Origin: Pirellulales bacterium
Lineage (GTDB): Bacteria > Planctomycetota > Planctomycetia > Pirellulales > JAEUIK01
Assembly (NCBI GenBank): GCA_019694455.1
Contig: JAIBBY010000001.1
Coordinates: forward strand, 186,001-250,000
Direction of reading: 5' to 3'
Length of the DNA stretch: 64,000 nt
The translations under genes were made by a program, and so were the position numbers. Positions 16,721-25,916 of the stretch are shown here, one piece after another. How positions within the stretch are numbered: the stretch's first letter is position 1; each line of letters opens with the position of its first letter. The notes beneath the pieces were generated by a model. The model was not told where the DNA came from. It did not search any database and worked only from the letters and a program-made list of their open reading frames with translations.

Positions 16721-17023
16721 TTACGCCAAGATTTTGCCTAGCTGATCGCGGATTGCGGTTTCAATCTGCCCTTTGAACAGCATGGCGGCGATGGGCAGCG
16801 AGCCGTCGATTCTCACTTCGCCCGCGGCGACCTCAATTTTGCCCGAGGTCTTAAAGCCCATGGCGCTGAAACTAAAATCGCCGGAGTTCTCTCCCCAGTT
16901 CTCCTGCAGATTGTTGATCTGGCCGCCGTATTTTTCTTTGACGCGCTCGAGCAGCGTCTTGAGCCGCGCCGCAGCTTCGTCTTGGCCCAGTTCGTGCGGC
17001 ACCACTACTTTCATTGACGGCAT
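16721..17023 (-). CDS. Small polyhydroxyalkanoic-acid-system-like protein (copy 1)
   Basis: 100 residues. Pattern: M-K-V-V-V-P-H-E-L-G-Q-D-E-A-A-A-R-L, a helix with L-L-E-R-V-K-E-K-Y, strands with G-D-F-S-F-S-A-M-G-F, then I-D-G-S-L-P and a C-terminal helix. This matches the PHA_gran_rgn family, named for genes near PHA synthase, with a small helix-grip-like fold. No PHA synthase lies in this window, so the granule link is not supported here. A second copy lies at 21030-21323 on the other side of the sigma-54 activator and the DUF1598-like gene. Confidence 0.8.
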   Translation of the reverse strand: MPSMKVVVPHELGQDEAAARLKTLLERVKEKYGGQINNLQENWGENSGDFSFSAMGFKTSGKIEVAAGEVRIDGSLPIAAMLFKGQIETAIRDQLGKILA

Positions 17024-17167
17024 TGCTTGGACTCCGAGCTAAATAGGCGTGGCCCCAACAACATCAGAATACCGGCCGCGACTTGGTACGACCAGTCGAA
17101 CCATTGGCAAAATGAAACCCCGTCACGCAGTGCGTTGACGGAGTTGAACCCAAGGACCGCGGGCCGC

Positions 17168-19195
17168 TCAAAATCCGCGCCGCATGACGACTTCTTCCAG
17201 CTCATAGCGGCGAATTTTGCGATCCAGCGTCGACCGCTCAATACCTAGGATTGTGGCGGTTTGGCTCTTGTTCCAACTCGTCGCGCGCAATGTCGCCAGG
17301 ATATGGCGGCGCTCCATTTCGGCCAGCGACATCGGCACATGCTCATCGGGCGTGACGGCCGCGACCTCGGCGGTGTCGCCAGCGGTCGGCAATTTGGAAA
17401 GCATCAGATCGTCGGCGTCGATCACATCGTCGCGCGCCAGCAGCACGGCGCGCTCGACGACGTTCTTCATTTCGCGCACGTTGCCTGGCCAGCGATAGCG
17501 GAGCATCTGCTCCATGGCAGCCTGGGTGAATCCGCGGATGCGCCGGCCGGTCTCTTCGTTAAAGCGTTGCAAAAAGAAACGAGCCAATTCTGGAATGTCG
17601 GCGGGACGCTTGCGCAGCGGCGGGACGTAGATTTCGAGCACGGCCAATCGGAAGTACAGATCGCGGCGGAATCGATTCTCGGTGACTTCCTTTTCCAGAT
17701 CGCGGTTGGTGGCGGCAATCACGCGCACGTCGACTTTGACCTGCTCGCTGCCGCCCACCCGTTCAAAAGAATGCCCTTCCAGCACGCGCAAGAATTTGGC
17801 CTGAATCGTCGGACTCATCTCGCCAATTTCGTCGAGCATCAGCGTGCCTTGATGCGCCGACTCGAACTTGCCGATCTTGCGATCCGTGGCGCCCGTGAAC
17901 GCTCCCTTTTCGTGGCCAAAAAGCTCGCTCTCCAGCAGCGACTCGGTCAATGCGGCGCAATTCAGGCAGACAAAGACGTTTTTGCTGCGCGGACTGGAAT
18001 AATGCACCGCGCGGGCGACCAGTTCCTTGCCGACGCCGCTTTCGCCTCGTATCAGCACAGTAGCCTTACTGGGGGCGGCGCGGGCAATTTCCTGCATGAT
18101 GCGGCCGACCGCTTCGCTCTTGCCAACGATGTCGCTTTGGACGCCGAGTTTTTGACGGAGCTGAAAGTTTTCGTCGCGAACCTGAATCAGGTTTTGCGCC
18201 AGTTCTTGCCGACGGCTGGTGTTGGCAATTGCCACCGCCAAGGTCTCGGCGACGGCCAGGCTATATTCCAAATCGTCCGGATCGAGCACCAAGTCGGGGC
18301 TGGTCGAATACAGATGCACCATGCCCAGCACGCGATTGCCGTGTCGCACCGGCGCGCAGATCACGCTGGTGGCGTAGATTTCGCCTTTACTGTCACGACT
18401 GGTCACGGCACTGTCGCCCAGAATATTGCGCGCCAGCACCGCTTCGCCATCACGCAATACGGTGGTGGCCAGAAAGGAAGAGACGCGATGGTAGGGAGTG
18501 TCGCCGTTGCCGCGCGACGCCATTACTTCAAGTTGCGGCTCCTTGGGGTCGCCCACATAATCGCGCGGCAATAACAAAACCGCGCCCGTGTCGGCATGCG
18601 TCCCTTCGAAGATGCCGCCCAGCGCCAAATTCGCGATGCCATTGAGATCAGGCGTCTTCGCCATTTCGAAGGCCAAGCGGCACAACTTGGCAGACGCCTT
18701 GCCAATTCGCGAAATGCCGCTTTCTTCGTCACTGTGTTCGGCGCGCGGCGCCAAGAACTTGGTCTGGCCTTTGCGATGCGTGATTGTGGTGGGCTCGTGG
18801 GCCGCCAACACGCTTGAGTCGTATGTTTGATCGTCTTCTCCAGCGACCGCCGCGCCATCCACTTGCGTCAAACCGCTGGAATCGGGGAAGGCCTTCGACA
18901 GATCGGTGACAAAGGCCATTTGCGATCGGCCGATGCGCACCACCTCGCCCGGCGTCAGGGCATAATCCCCCTTGATCTGCCGCTCGGCGACAAAGGTGCC
19001 GTTGCGACTCTCCAAGTCGCGAAGTTTCCATTGGCCATCGGCCATGAAGACTTCAGCGTGACAGCGGCTACAGCGTTCGTCTTTGAGGACGATCTGGTTG
19101 ATCGGCGAACGACCGATGGTCGCCGTCTGTCCCGGAATTAACCGAAAGACATCGGTCCACTTGGAGCCCTCGCGAATAACCAAATACGCTAACAT
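17168..19195 (-). CDS. FHA-GAF-AAA+-Fis sigma-54-dependent transcriptional activator
   Basis: 675 residues. Order: an FHA domain (about 24-97; T-I-G-R-S-P, S-R-N-G-T-F) that would bind phosphothreonine, a GAF sensor (about 170-330), an AAA+ domain with Walker A G-E-S-G-V-G-K-E (about 383-390) and the sigma-54 contact loop G-A-F-T-G-A (about 430-435), then a Fis-type helix-turn-helix at the C-terminus (about 632-672, with the I-L-G-I-E-R-S-T-L turn). It lacks a receiver domain, so activation probably depends on a Ser/Thr kinase acting on a partner read by the FHA domain. Divergent from the DUF1598-like gene across 276 nt. Its targets are unknown. Confidence 0.94.
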   Translation of the reverse strand: MLAYLVIREGSKWTDVFRLIPGQTATIGRSPINQIVLKDERCSRCHAEVFMADGQWKLRDLESRNGTFVAERQIKGDYALTPGEVVRIGRSQMAFVTDLSKAFPDSSGLTQVDGAAVAGEDDQTYDSSVLAAHEPTTITHRKGQTKFLAPRAEHSDEESGISRIGKASAKLCRLAFEMAKTPDLNGIANLALGGIFEGTHADTGAVLLLPRDYVGDPKEPQLEVMASRGNGDTPYHRVSSFLATTVLRDGEAVLARNILGDSAVTSRDSKGEIYATSVICAPVRHGNRVLGMVHLYSTSPDLVLDPDDLEYSLAVAETLAVAIANTSRRQELAQNLIQVRDENFQLRQKLGVQSDIVGKSEAVGRIMQEIARAAPSKATVLIRGESGVGKELVARAVHYSSPRSKNVFVCLNCAALTESLLESELFGHEKGAFTGATDRKIGKFESAHQGTLMLDEIGEMSPTIQAKFLRVLEGHSFERVGGSEQVKVDVRVIAATNRDLEKEVTENRFRRDLYFRLAVLEIYVPPLRKRPADIPELARFFLQRFNEETGRRIRGFTQAAMEQMLRYRWPGNVREMKNVVERAVLLARDDVIDADDLMLSKLPTAGDTAEVAAVTPDEHVPMSLAEMERRHILATLRATSWNKSQTATILGIERSTLDRKIRRYELEEVVMRRGF

Positions 19196-19388
19196 CGCGT
19201 CAGAATAGGACGTTGAACTGCAAAACCGCTGGCTGCCAGTAGATGGGACGTGGTGCGGTGGCAGCGGGAATACCTAGTTTACCTTATCTTGGCCCGTTTC
19301 GCCCCGGCAAGGGGAGCCGGAACCCAGAAAATGCGGTTCCGAGACGAACGATTCGTTGCCCTGGCTGTAGGGCCGGGTTAGTCTTAAA

Positions 19389-19411
19389 CACAGGCCCCGA
19401 AATGGCCTGTG
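19389..19411 (+). promoter_or_regulatory. Perfect hairpin in the leader of the DUF1598-like gene
   Basis: CACAGGCC (19389-19396) and GGCCTGTG (19404-19411) form an 8-bp stem with a 7-nt loop, ending 60 nt before ATG 19472. No T run follows, so it is not an obvious terminator. It could be an operator or an mRNA stability element. Confidence 0.35.
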
Positions 19412-19471
19412 CTGCCGATTGTTCGCGCGGGCTTGCGAATCTGCCGACGCTCATTCAAGGAACGGGATTGT

Positions 19472-20917
19472 ATGTCAAATTACCCCACTCGCGTTGCGAG
19501 ACATATTCGTATCGCATTGTGCGTGCTTGCCGTCGTTGCGACTGCATCGAGCGCGTTTGCCCAAGGCGGCGGGGGTGGTGGGGGCGGCGGCGGAAACGGC
19601 GGTGGAGGTAATGGAGGCGGAAGCAATAACGGCGGCGGCAGTGTCTTCGGAGGCGGATTTTTCGTTAACCCGGTCGGCGGCGTCGCCATCAACGCCGATG
19701 GCGTTGTTCAGAACGTCGAGGTCGATCAGCTGGCGCGATTGGCGCGAGAACGCATGTCGGCCTTGGCCGAATTGCCCGCCGATTTGAACCAAGCCAGTCC
19801 ACTGCGCAAGGTGTCGCTCAAGCGCTTGCAGGCCGCCATCCAAAAGCGACTGAACGATGGCGCGCCGCTAACCCAGGACATCTTTTGTCTCGCCGGTTTG
19901 CAGGAGATTCGCTATGTCTTCTTGTACCCCGAGCAAAACGATATTGTGCTGGCGGGTTTCGGCGAGGGCTGGCGGAGCGATGAATTAGGCAACTTGGTCG
20001 GCGTCACCACGGGTCGCCCCGTCTTGATGCTGGACGATCTCTTGGTGGCGCTCCGTTCGGCGGACGCCGCCGGCAAGACAGGAATTAGCTGCTCCATTGA
20101 TCCGACGCAGGAAGGATTGAATCGCCTCAGCCAGTTCTTGAGTCAGCAGACAACGATTGGCCCCAATCCCAATGCGACCATCAGCGGCATCGAAGAGAGC
20201 CTGGGACCACAGACCGTGACCATCCAAGGCGTGCCCGCCACGAGCCATTTTGCGCAAGTTTTGGTGGCCGCCGACTATCGCATGAAGCGGCTGGCGATGA
20301 ACTTTGAAGCCGCGCCGGTGCGCGGCCTCGGCAGTTATTTGGCGATGAACAGCGGTCGCGGCGGCAGCATGATGCCGCGCTGGTGGCTGGAACCCGATGT
20401 CGATCCCTTGGTGAAGTCGCCCGATGGGCTCGCCTGGGAATTGAAAGCCATGCGCGTGAAGGCCATGACGGAAGATGATTTTCTGGCCGCCAATGGACAG
20501 CGGCAACAGTCTGGCAAGGCCAGCGCCAATGCCCAGCGCTGGGCCAACAACATGACGAAGCACTACGAAGAACTGTCGACGCGATTGCCCATCTTCGCGG
20601 AGCTTAAGAATGTCATGAATCTGGCCGTGATCTCCGCGTTGATCGCCAGGGAAAACCTCGCCGATCGGGCAGACTGCCCGCTGCCCATGTTGATGGACGC
20701 GGCGGCGCTACGAGTGGCCGAACTGGACGCGCCGCGCCAAGTGCCGTCGCAGGCATCGTTCATCAAGAAGGGGAGCAACTGGATTATTAGCGCGTCGGGC
20801 GGCGTGTTGATCAATTCATGGGCTATGGCGGCCCGTTCCCAGGCCGACGCGGACAACACACTCGCCCCCAAACGAGCGCAGGCGGCCAGCGACAGCGACC
20901 GCTGGTGGTGGAACTAG
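19472..20917 (+). CDS. Secreted DUF1598-like planctomycete protein
   Basis: 481 residues from ATG 19472 (M-S-N-Y-P); the longer reading from 19409 begins inside the leader hairpin. A signal peptide ends at about 31 (A-F-A-Q). A glycine/asparagine-rich linker (about 33-62) follows, encoded by near-repeats of GGNGGN. The folded part has P-V-L-M-L-D-D-L-L-V-A-L-R and S-C-S-I-D-P-T-Q-E-G, which I associate with DUF1598, a family centred on planctomycetes; that link is from memory. Predicted extracytoplasmic. No enzyme motif seen. It lies between the sigma-54 activator and a PHA-system-like gene. Confidence 0.8.
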   Translation: MSNYPTRVARHIRIALCVLAVVATASSAFAQGGGGGGGGGGNGGGGNGGGSNNGGGSVFGGGFFVNPVGGVAINADGVVQNVEVDQLARLARERMSALAELPADLNQASPLRKVSLKRLQAAIQKRLNDGAPLTQDIFCLAGLQEIRYVFLYPEQNDIVLAGFGEGWRSDELGNLVGVTTGRPVLMLDDLLVALRSADAAGKTGISCSIDPTQEGLNRLSQFLSQQTTIGPNPNATISGIEESLGPQTVTIQGVPATSHFAQVLVAADYRMKRLAMNFEAAPVRGLGSYLAMNSGRGGSMMPRWWLEPDVDPLVKSPDGLAWELKAMRVKAMTEDDFLAANGQRQQSGKASANAQRWANNMTKHYEELSTRLPIFAELKNVMNLAVISALIARENLADRADCPLPMLMDAAALRVAELDAPRQVPSQASFIKKGSNWIISASGGVLINSWAMAARSQADADNTLAPKRAQAASDSDRWWWN

Positions 20918-21029
20918 TCTCCGGCCGCCCCTGCGCGTTGAGCGGCATTGCCAAGCGCCCTGCGTAGGATAAACGCATGATGCTGGCGCGTCGTCATCGC
21001 TCGGGCGAACTGAAAACGTCGAGAAGCAC

Positions 21030-21323
21030 ATGTCCTTGATTCAATTGTCGCTCAAGCACGGCACTTCAGTCGCCGAGGCCCGCGATCATTTGGCTCGCGC
21101 GGTGACCGAAACAACGCAGCGTTTTTCGCTGATGGTGGAGCGCGTCGAGTGGGCGCAGGACAAGAGTAGCGTCGACATCCAGGGCAAGGGGTTCGATGTG
21201 CAAATGCGGGTCGACGACTCCGACGTGCATGTGGCCGGCAATATTCCGGTGTTGGGGAGGCTCCTTGGCGCCCCAGCGCTTAAGACGATCGTGGAGCAAT
21301 CGTTCAAACGGTTGCCCAAATAA
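21030..21323 (+). CDS. Small polyhydroxyalkanoic-acid-system-like protein (copy 2)
   Basis: 97 residues with the same layout as the 16721-17023 protein: H-G-T-S-V-A-E-A-R-D-H-L near the N-terminus, a helix with R-F-S-L-M-V-E-R-V-E-W, beta strands with D-I-Q-G-K-G-F, then a G-N-I-P-V-L-G-R-L-L segment and a C-terminal helix. Likely a divergent paralogue with a helix-grip-like small domain. It follows the DUF1598-like gene on the same strand with a 112-nt gap. Function unknown. Confidence 0.78.
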   Translation: MSLIQLSLKHGTSVAEARDHLARAVTETTQRFSLMVERVEWAQDKSSVDIQGKGFDVQMRVDDSDVHVAGNIPVLGRLLGAPALKTIVEQSFKRLPK

Positions 21324-21367
21324 GGGCCTGGTCGTAGCTTCTCATCCACGTATCGATTTCCAGCGGC

Positions 21368-21373
21368 TACAAT
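21368..21373 (+). promoter_or_regulatory. Candidate -10 box (TACAAT) for the M20 peptidase gene
   Basis: TACAAT preceded by GC (GC-TACAAT), 28 nt before the ATG at 21401. No clear -35. Proposed only because the same GC-TAnAAT pattern occurs before other genes here. Confidence 0.25.
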
Positions 21374-21400
21374 GGGCTCCCCCGTAACTGGAGCGAGCCC

Positions 21401-22588
21401 ATGGATCTGGTCAAAACTCTCTGCGAGCTGGTCGCGATACCGAGCGTGAACCCGATGGGGCGCGACCTGTCGGGCCCGGATATATACGAACACCGCGTCA
21501 CCGACTATCTGGAATCGTGGTTCCGGGAACGCGGGATACCGTATCTGCGGCAAACAGTCGAGCCGCTGCGCGACAACATCATTGCCCGGCTCGATGGCGA
21601 TCGATCGCCGCAGACGGGAGGGCCACTTCTGCTCTTCGAAGCCCACCAGGACACTGTTCCGGTCGATGGCATGACAATCGACCCGTGGAAGCCGGTGGCG
21701 CGCGACGGGCGCGTTTATGGACGCGGCTCTTGCGACATCAAGGGGGGCATGACGGCGATGTTGGGCGCGCTCGACCGCTTGGCGCGAGAACGGCCGCGGG
21801 GAATGCCCACGATTCTCATGGCCTGCACCGTGAACGAAGAACATGGATACACCGGCGCCACCGCGCTGTGCCGCATGTGGCGCGAGGCGCCGTCGCCGTT
21901 TGTTCCGCGACGACCAGACGCTGCCGTCATCGCCGAACCCACGGAGCTTGATGTTGTTGTCGCGCATAAGGGGGCAGTTCGGTGGCGCTGCCACACACGG
22001 GGCCGCGCCATCCACAGTTCCCGCCCGCACCTGGGCGACAACGCGATCTACAAGATGGCCCGCGTGGTCGCGGCCTTGCAGCGCTATGCCACGGAATTCG
22101 CGCCCACGATCCCGCCGCATCGACTATGCGGCCCGGCAACGCTCAGCGTGGGAGTTATCCACGGCGGCCTCAGCGTCAACACGGTGCCAGACGAATGCGT
22201 TATCGAGATCGACCGGCGACTGCTGCCCGGCGAAGACGGCCAGACGGCTTATGAGGAAGTGAAGCGTTACATCGCCGCACAGCCGAGCATTGATTTTGAA
22301 CCGGTGCACGACGCGCCGTTTCTGAGCGGCGTGGGACTTGCCGACGACGACAACGGCGCGGTTGCCGAAGGCCTGCTGGCCGCAGTGCGGGCCGTGCGGC
22401 CAGCAGGGGCTACGGTGGGCGTATCTTACGGCACCGACGCGGCGCAGATCGCGCTTGCCGGCGTGCCATCGGTGGTGTTCGGTCCCGGCTCGATCGAACA
22501 AGCCCACACCGCCGATGAGTGGTTGGCGATCGACCAACTCGAAGCGGCCAGCGAGATCCTATACGGCTACGCTCGGCGCTTCAGTTGA
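21401..22588 (+). CDS. M20-family metallopeptidase (ArgE/DapE-like amidohydrolase)
   Basis: 395 residues. Zinc-site motifs are in order: F-E-A-H-Q-D-T-V-P-V (His and catalytic Asp), G-R-G-S-C-D-I-K-G-G (bridging Asp), N-E-E-H (catalytic Glu pair), and a C-terminal F-G-P-G-S-I-E-Q-A-H-T with the last His ligand. The family removes acyl groups or cleaves dipeptides (acetylornithine deacetylase, succinyl-DAP desuccinylase, carboxypeptidase G2). The exact substrate is open: no arg or dap genes are near. Start ATG 21401. Confidence 0.92.
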   Translation: MDLVKTLCELVAIPSVNPMGRDLSGPDIYEHRVTDYLESWFRERGIPYLRQTVEPLRDNIIARLDGDRSPQTGGPLLLFEAHQDTVPVDGMTIDPWKPVARDGRVYGRGSCDIKGGMTAMLGALDRLARERPRGMPTILMACTVNEEHGYTGATALCRMWREAPSPFVPRRPDAAVIAEPTELDVVVAHKGAVRWRCHTRGRAIHSSRPHLGDNAIYKMARVVAALQRYATEFAPTIPPHRLCGPATLSVGVIHGGLSVNTVPDECVIEIDRRLLPGEDGQTAYEEVKRYIAAQPSIDFEPVHDAPFLSGVGLADDDNGAVAEGLLAAVRAVRPAGATVGVSYGTDAAQIALAGVPSVVFGPGSIEQAHTADEWLAIDQLEAASEILYGYARRFS

Positions 22589-22592
22589 GCGA

Positions 22593-22919
22593 CTAAAAAA
22601 CGTCCAGGTTGAAGTGGTGACCGTAGTGGTAACGGCGCCGCTGCGGGTAGTAATTCTGCCACTGCTTGTTGTACACCGGAACTCGCATCTCTTGGGGATA
22701 CCGGTAGTACAAGCTCTCGGCGCTTTTGTAGTAGTCTTCGCCGTAGAAGTTTTGCGGGTAATAGACGTACGGATAGTGATAGAAGCGCTGCCAGTCCTGG
22801 GTGCTGTACGTATGGAGCCATTGGCGCCCATACGCCTGCTGGGCGAGCGTCTCGCCCGAGGTGCTCGCCAGCGAGAAGGCGGCCGCGCCAACCAGCGCGA
22901 GAACTATTCGACGAATCAT
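22593..22919 (-). CDS. Small secreted tyrosine-rich protein
   Basis: 108 residues from ATG 22919, chosen because GGAGGG lies 4-9 nt upstream; longer in-frame readings have no family support. A signal peptide (M-I-R-R-I-V-L-A-L-V-G to about A-Q-Q) is followed by a mature part with about a fifth tyrosine plus many Gln, Arg and His: Y-H-Y-P-Y-V-Y-Y-P, Y-Y-R-Y-P, Y-N-K-Q-W. No enzyme motif. It may be a cell-envelope or matrix protein. It converges tail to tail with the M20 gene 4 nt away. Confidence 0.72.
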   Translation of the reverse strand: MIRRIVLALVGAAAFSLASTSGETLAQQAYGRQWLHTYSTQDWQRFYHYPYVYYPQNFYGEDYYKSAESLYYRYPQEMRVPVYNKQWQNYYPQRRRYHYGHHFNLDVF

Positions 22920-23115
22920 GGAATCCCTCCTTGGCGCGGCAGCGCGGCGGCGGGCTGAGGATTGGGTCGCCCGGTGGCCGCCTGGTTCGCCTAAGAGGGA
23001 GCATCGGCTGGGCGGCATATTCGGCATGAAGCGAATATTCGGCACAAACGCGCAATCCGCGTTGCGGCAGGCCGCAAAGTCTGCCAAGGTTTCCGCGCTG
23101 AGTCGAACAGCATGG

Positions 23116-23898
23116 CTATTCCGGCAATTTGCCGGCGGCCAGCTCCTCGTCCCATTCGTGCATGAGCGGCCAATCGGCCGCGCAGGTGCCAAAATCGGCC
23201 ATATGGAGATAGCCCTTCAGCCGGGCAATTGTGCTGTCCAAGACGGCGTCATCTTTCTTGAAGATGGGGCCATGGCTCGGCAGAAGCCATTTCACATCAC
23301 TGGCCCGGATCCGCTCCAGCGAGCGCACGAATGCGGCGATGTCGCTGCCGTGATGAGCGTCGATCACGCCGACACAGCCATCGCGATAAATGTTGTCGCC
23401 GCTGAACAAAAGATCGCCCAGCCGAAACGACAATTGGCTATCGGTGTGTCCCGGCGTGTGCCAAACCTCCAGGTCGAGATTGCCCACTTTCAAGCGATCT
23501 CCATCCGACACGAGTTGGTCGATCTTCACCGACGGCATCGGCATGTGGATGTTCTGAGCGGAAATCTCAGCATACGTTTTGACCAGGTCGCTTGTTTCCA
23601 GCGGCTCGACCGCCTTGGCGTGGCCAATCACGGGCGCGCGCACAATCTGCTTGAGCTTGGCCATACCTTGCACATGATCCACGTCTGCGTGCGTGGCCAC
23701 CAGTCCGCGGCAGCTCGACAGCGGAAAATCGAGCTGTCGAATCATTTCGACAATCTCGTCGACCACGTCCTCGAAGCCAATGTCGATCAGTAGCCAGTCC
23801 GCATCGTCGAACACCAGGTACACGTTGCAGCCGATGCGCTCGCCGGCCTGGTAATTCATTTCAATGACGTGCGGAAATACGGGCTTCCGTTTCAGCAT
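23116..23898 (-). CDS. Metallo-beta-lactamase-fold hydrolase
   Basis: 260 residues from ATG 23898 (M-L-K-R-K-P-V), with GAAGG just upstream; the longer reading to 24054 is an Arg/Ser-rich leader and unlikely. Glyoxalase-II-like MBL layout: I-D-I-G-F, T-H-A-D-V-D-H, T-P-G-H-T-D, F-S-G-D-N, and P-S-H-G-P. The first motif is H-A-D-V-D-H rather than H-x-H-x-D-H, so one zinc-ligand His is Asp. The enzyme may use a different metal. Substrate unknown: lactonase, thioesterase or other hydrolase. It lies downstream of trpE on the same strand with a 165-nt gap. Confidence 0.88.
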   Translation of the reverse strand: MLKRKPVFPHVIEMNYQAGERIGCNVYLVFDDADWLLIDIGFEDVVDEIVEMIRQLDFPLSSCRGLVATHADVDHVQGMAKLKQIVRAPVIGHAKAVEPLETSDLVKTYAEISAQNIHMPMPSVKIDQLVSDGDRLKVGNLDLEVWHTPGHTDSQLSFRLGDLLFSGDNIYRDGCVGVIDAHHGSDIAAFVRSLERIRASDVKWLLPSHGPIFKKDDAVLDSTIARLKGYLHMADFGTCAADWPLMHEWDEELAAGKLPE

Positions 23899-24063
23899 GG
23901 ACCTTCGTCCCCGATCAATCAGATTCGTTGGATGGCTGCTTGGGGATTCTAAGGATCGTGAAAAAAAGCGACAACCCGCGCGCCGCGACTTCGCGGTGCG
24001 CGGCCAGCTAGCGACCAAGTTGCTGGGTCGGCCCAAATCGCCGTAATGCGGCAAATTCGTTGA

Positions 24064-25560
24064 TTACTTGGTTCGGCAGCGCGCTTCGGTGATTTCAATC
24101 GCTTTGAGCAGCCCGCGCGCTTTATTTAGGGTTTCTTGATACTCGGTAGGGGGGTCGCTGTCGGCCACCAGTCCGGCGCCCGCCTGCACATACGCTGTTT
24201 TGCCTTGCACAACGAGCGTACGCAAGGCAATGCAGGTGTCCATGTTGCCGCTGACGTCGATATATCCCACGGCGCCAGCGTAGGGGCCGCGGCGATGGGG
24301 TTCCAGCTCGTCGATGATCTCCATAGCCCGCACCTTAGGCGCCCCCGACACCGTGCCGGCGGGCAGGCAGGCGCGCAGCGCGTCGAACGCCGTAAAGCCC
24401 TCGCGCAGCTTTCCCTGCACGTTCGAAGAGATATGCATCACATGGCTATACCGCTCGATCACCATGCAGTCGGTCAGCTTGACGCTGCGAAACTGTGCCA
24501 CGCGTCCGACGTCGTTGCGTCCCAAATCGACCAGCATCACATGCTCGGCCCGCTCCTTGGGATCGGACAACAACTCCTCGGCCAGTCGTTGATCCTCCGC
24601 TTCGCTGGCGCCGCGCCGCCGCGTGCCTGCCAACGGGCGTACCGTGACGGTTCCGTTGACCACCCGCACCATCACCTCGGGCGAGCTGCCCACCAGGGTG
24701 ACACTGGGTGTGCGCAAAAAGAACATGAAGGGACTGGGATTGACGATCCGCAGGGTTCGATAGATTTCGAACGGCGGCGATTCGATTTCAAGTTCCCAGC
24801 GCTGGCTTAGCACCACCTGAAAGATGTCGCCGGCCTGAATGTATTCGACGCAGCGGCGGACGGCGTTCTCATAATCGGCCTGCTCAAAGTTGCCGCGCAG
24901 CTCGACATTGGGCGTGCCACGCACATCGATATCGGCCACGCTCAAGTGGTCATCCCCTTGATCGAGCCGCTCGACCAGCGCGTCCACGCGGCGGCAGGCA
25001 TCCCGGTACGCGGCCTCCTCATCTCGACCCGAGGCGTCCAAACGAGCCATCGCGATCACCGTCACGGTTTTCGTGACGTGATCGAACACCACCATGTGGT
25101 CATAAAAGGCAAACGACAAGTCGGGCAACCCGCGATCGTCGGGCGGAGCATTGGGCAGCCGTTCAGCGTAGCGAACGGTGTCGTATCCGGCGTAGCCGAC
25201 GGCGCCGCCGGTGAAGGGGGGCAACTCCTGAAGCGTGGCCGCGCGAATCGACTCGATCCGGCGTTGAATTTCGACCAATGGGTCTTCGGCCTCGAATGCC
25301 TCGGTTCCAGCGGCGCTGCGAACGACCACCCGGCGATCAAAGGCCTCGACCTCCAAAAACGGGTCGGCGGTCAAAAAGCTGTAACGACCAACGCGCTCGC
25401 CGCCAACGACGCTCTCGAAAAGGCAGCCGCACGAACCGGCGTCGATGCGGCGAAAGGCCGATACCGGCGTTAGCGTATCGCTGAGGATGCGACGATAAAC
25501 GGGAACCCAGTCGTGATCCTTGGCAAGTTGCCGAAACAGTTCCAAGCTGGGTTCGTGCAT
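24064..25560 (-). CDS. trpE: Anthranilate synthase component I
   Basis: 498 residues. TrpE converts chorismate with ammonia or glutamine to anthranilate, the first step of tryptophan synthesis. Chorismate-binding motifs are present: [34 protein letters not shown], and Y-A-G-A-V-G-Y. The N-terminal L-F-E-S and N-P-S-P-F-M-F segments correspond to the tryptophan feedback site, so it is probably feedback inhibited. TrpG and other trp genes are not adjacent. A TATAAA box inside an inverted repeat lies about 40 nt upstream. Confidence 0.96.
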   Translation of the reverse strand: MHEPSLELFRQLAKDHDWVPVYRRILSDTLTPVSAFRRIDAGSCGCLFESVVGGERVGRYSFLTADPFLEVEAFDRRVVVRSAAGTEAFEAEDPLVEIQRRIESIRAATLQELPPFTGGAVGYAGYDTVRYAERLPNAPPDDRGLPDLSFAFYDHMVVFDHVTKTVTVIAMARLDASGRDEEAAYRDACRRVDALVERLDQGDDHLSVADIDVRGTPNVELRGNFEQADYENAVRRCVEYIQAGDIFQVVLSQRWELEIESPPFEIYRTLRIVNPSPFMFFLRTPSVTLVGSSPEVMVRVVNGTVTVRPLAGTRRRGASEAEDQRLAEELLSDPKERAEHVMLVDLGRNDVGRVAQFRSVKLTDCMVIERYSHVMHISSNVQGKLREGFTAFDALRACLPAGTVSGAPKVRAMEIIDELEPHRRGPYAGAVGYIDVSGNMDTCIALRTLVVQGKTAYVQAGAGLVADSDPPTEYQETLNKARGLLKAIEITEARCRTK

Positions 25561-25583
25561 AAGTACGTGCCTTGATCCGTTGG

Positions 25584-25607
25584 CGGCCGTTGGTATTTAT
25601 ACGGCCG
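25584..25607 (-). promoter_or_regulatory. Inverted repeat around a TATAAA box upstream of trpE
   Basis: CGGCCGT (25584-25590) and ACGGCCG (25601-25607) flank a 10-nt centre. On the minus strand TATAAA (25601-25596) sits within it, placing a transcript start near 25589 and the ATG at 25560. The arrangement is what a repressor operator over a -10 would look like. Inference only. Confidence 0.4.
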
Positions 25608-25782
25608 TGCCCAAGTGTAACAGCCGTTTGGCAACTTCCGAGGGCCGCCGCCAGCGCTGGTAAGACGACACCAACGGCGGCAATGGGTTCGCCAGTTCCA
25701 GGCGGACAACCATGGCACGTGATGCGACGCATCTCAATGCGCGATAGTGGTTTAGCCGGCGGCCGGCGCGTGCTCGCTCGGA

Positions 25783-25810
25783 TTGACACCTAGGGGACCA
25801 TTGCTAGAAT
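25783..25810 (+). promoter_or_regulatory. Sigma-70-type promoter for mcsA-mcsB
   Basis: TTGACA at 25783-25788, 16-nt spacer, TAGAAT at 25805-25810 (five of six matches to TATAAT). The start codon of mcsA is 107 nt beyond the -10. This is the best -35/-10 pair I found in the window. Confidence 0.6.
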
Positions 25811-25916
25811 CCCAATGGTTTCTCGGCGACCGCGCGACGCTGGGTTATCTTCTTGCCTTGTAAGCATCTACGACGAACCGCACGCAGCGCCGGCGCGGAT
25901 TGGGTAGTCCAGCAGC

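Larger units (their letters stand above)
25561..25916. other. Divergent promoter region between trpE and mcsA
   Basis: 356 nt with no gene. The minus side holds a TATAAA box inside a 7-bp inverted repeat for trpE (25584-25607). The plus side holds a strong-looking sigma-70 pair for mcsA (25783-25810). I saw no CtsR-like direct repeat, no T-box or riboswitch fold, and the trpE leader would be about 30 nt, too short for a leader peptide. Confidence 0.6.

Noticed and set aside
17261-18574. 437-residue plus-strand ORF opposite the sigma-54 activator
   Set aside because: His/Gln/Ala-rich composition without motifs; the minus frame has FHA, GAF, AAA+ and Fis domains.
25561-25700. Tryptophan attenuator upstream of trpE
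   Set aside because: The likely transcript leader is about 30 nt and has no Trp-rich leader peptide or paired terminator stems.
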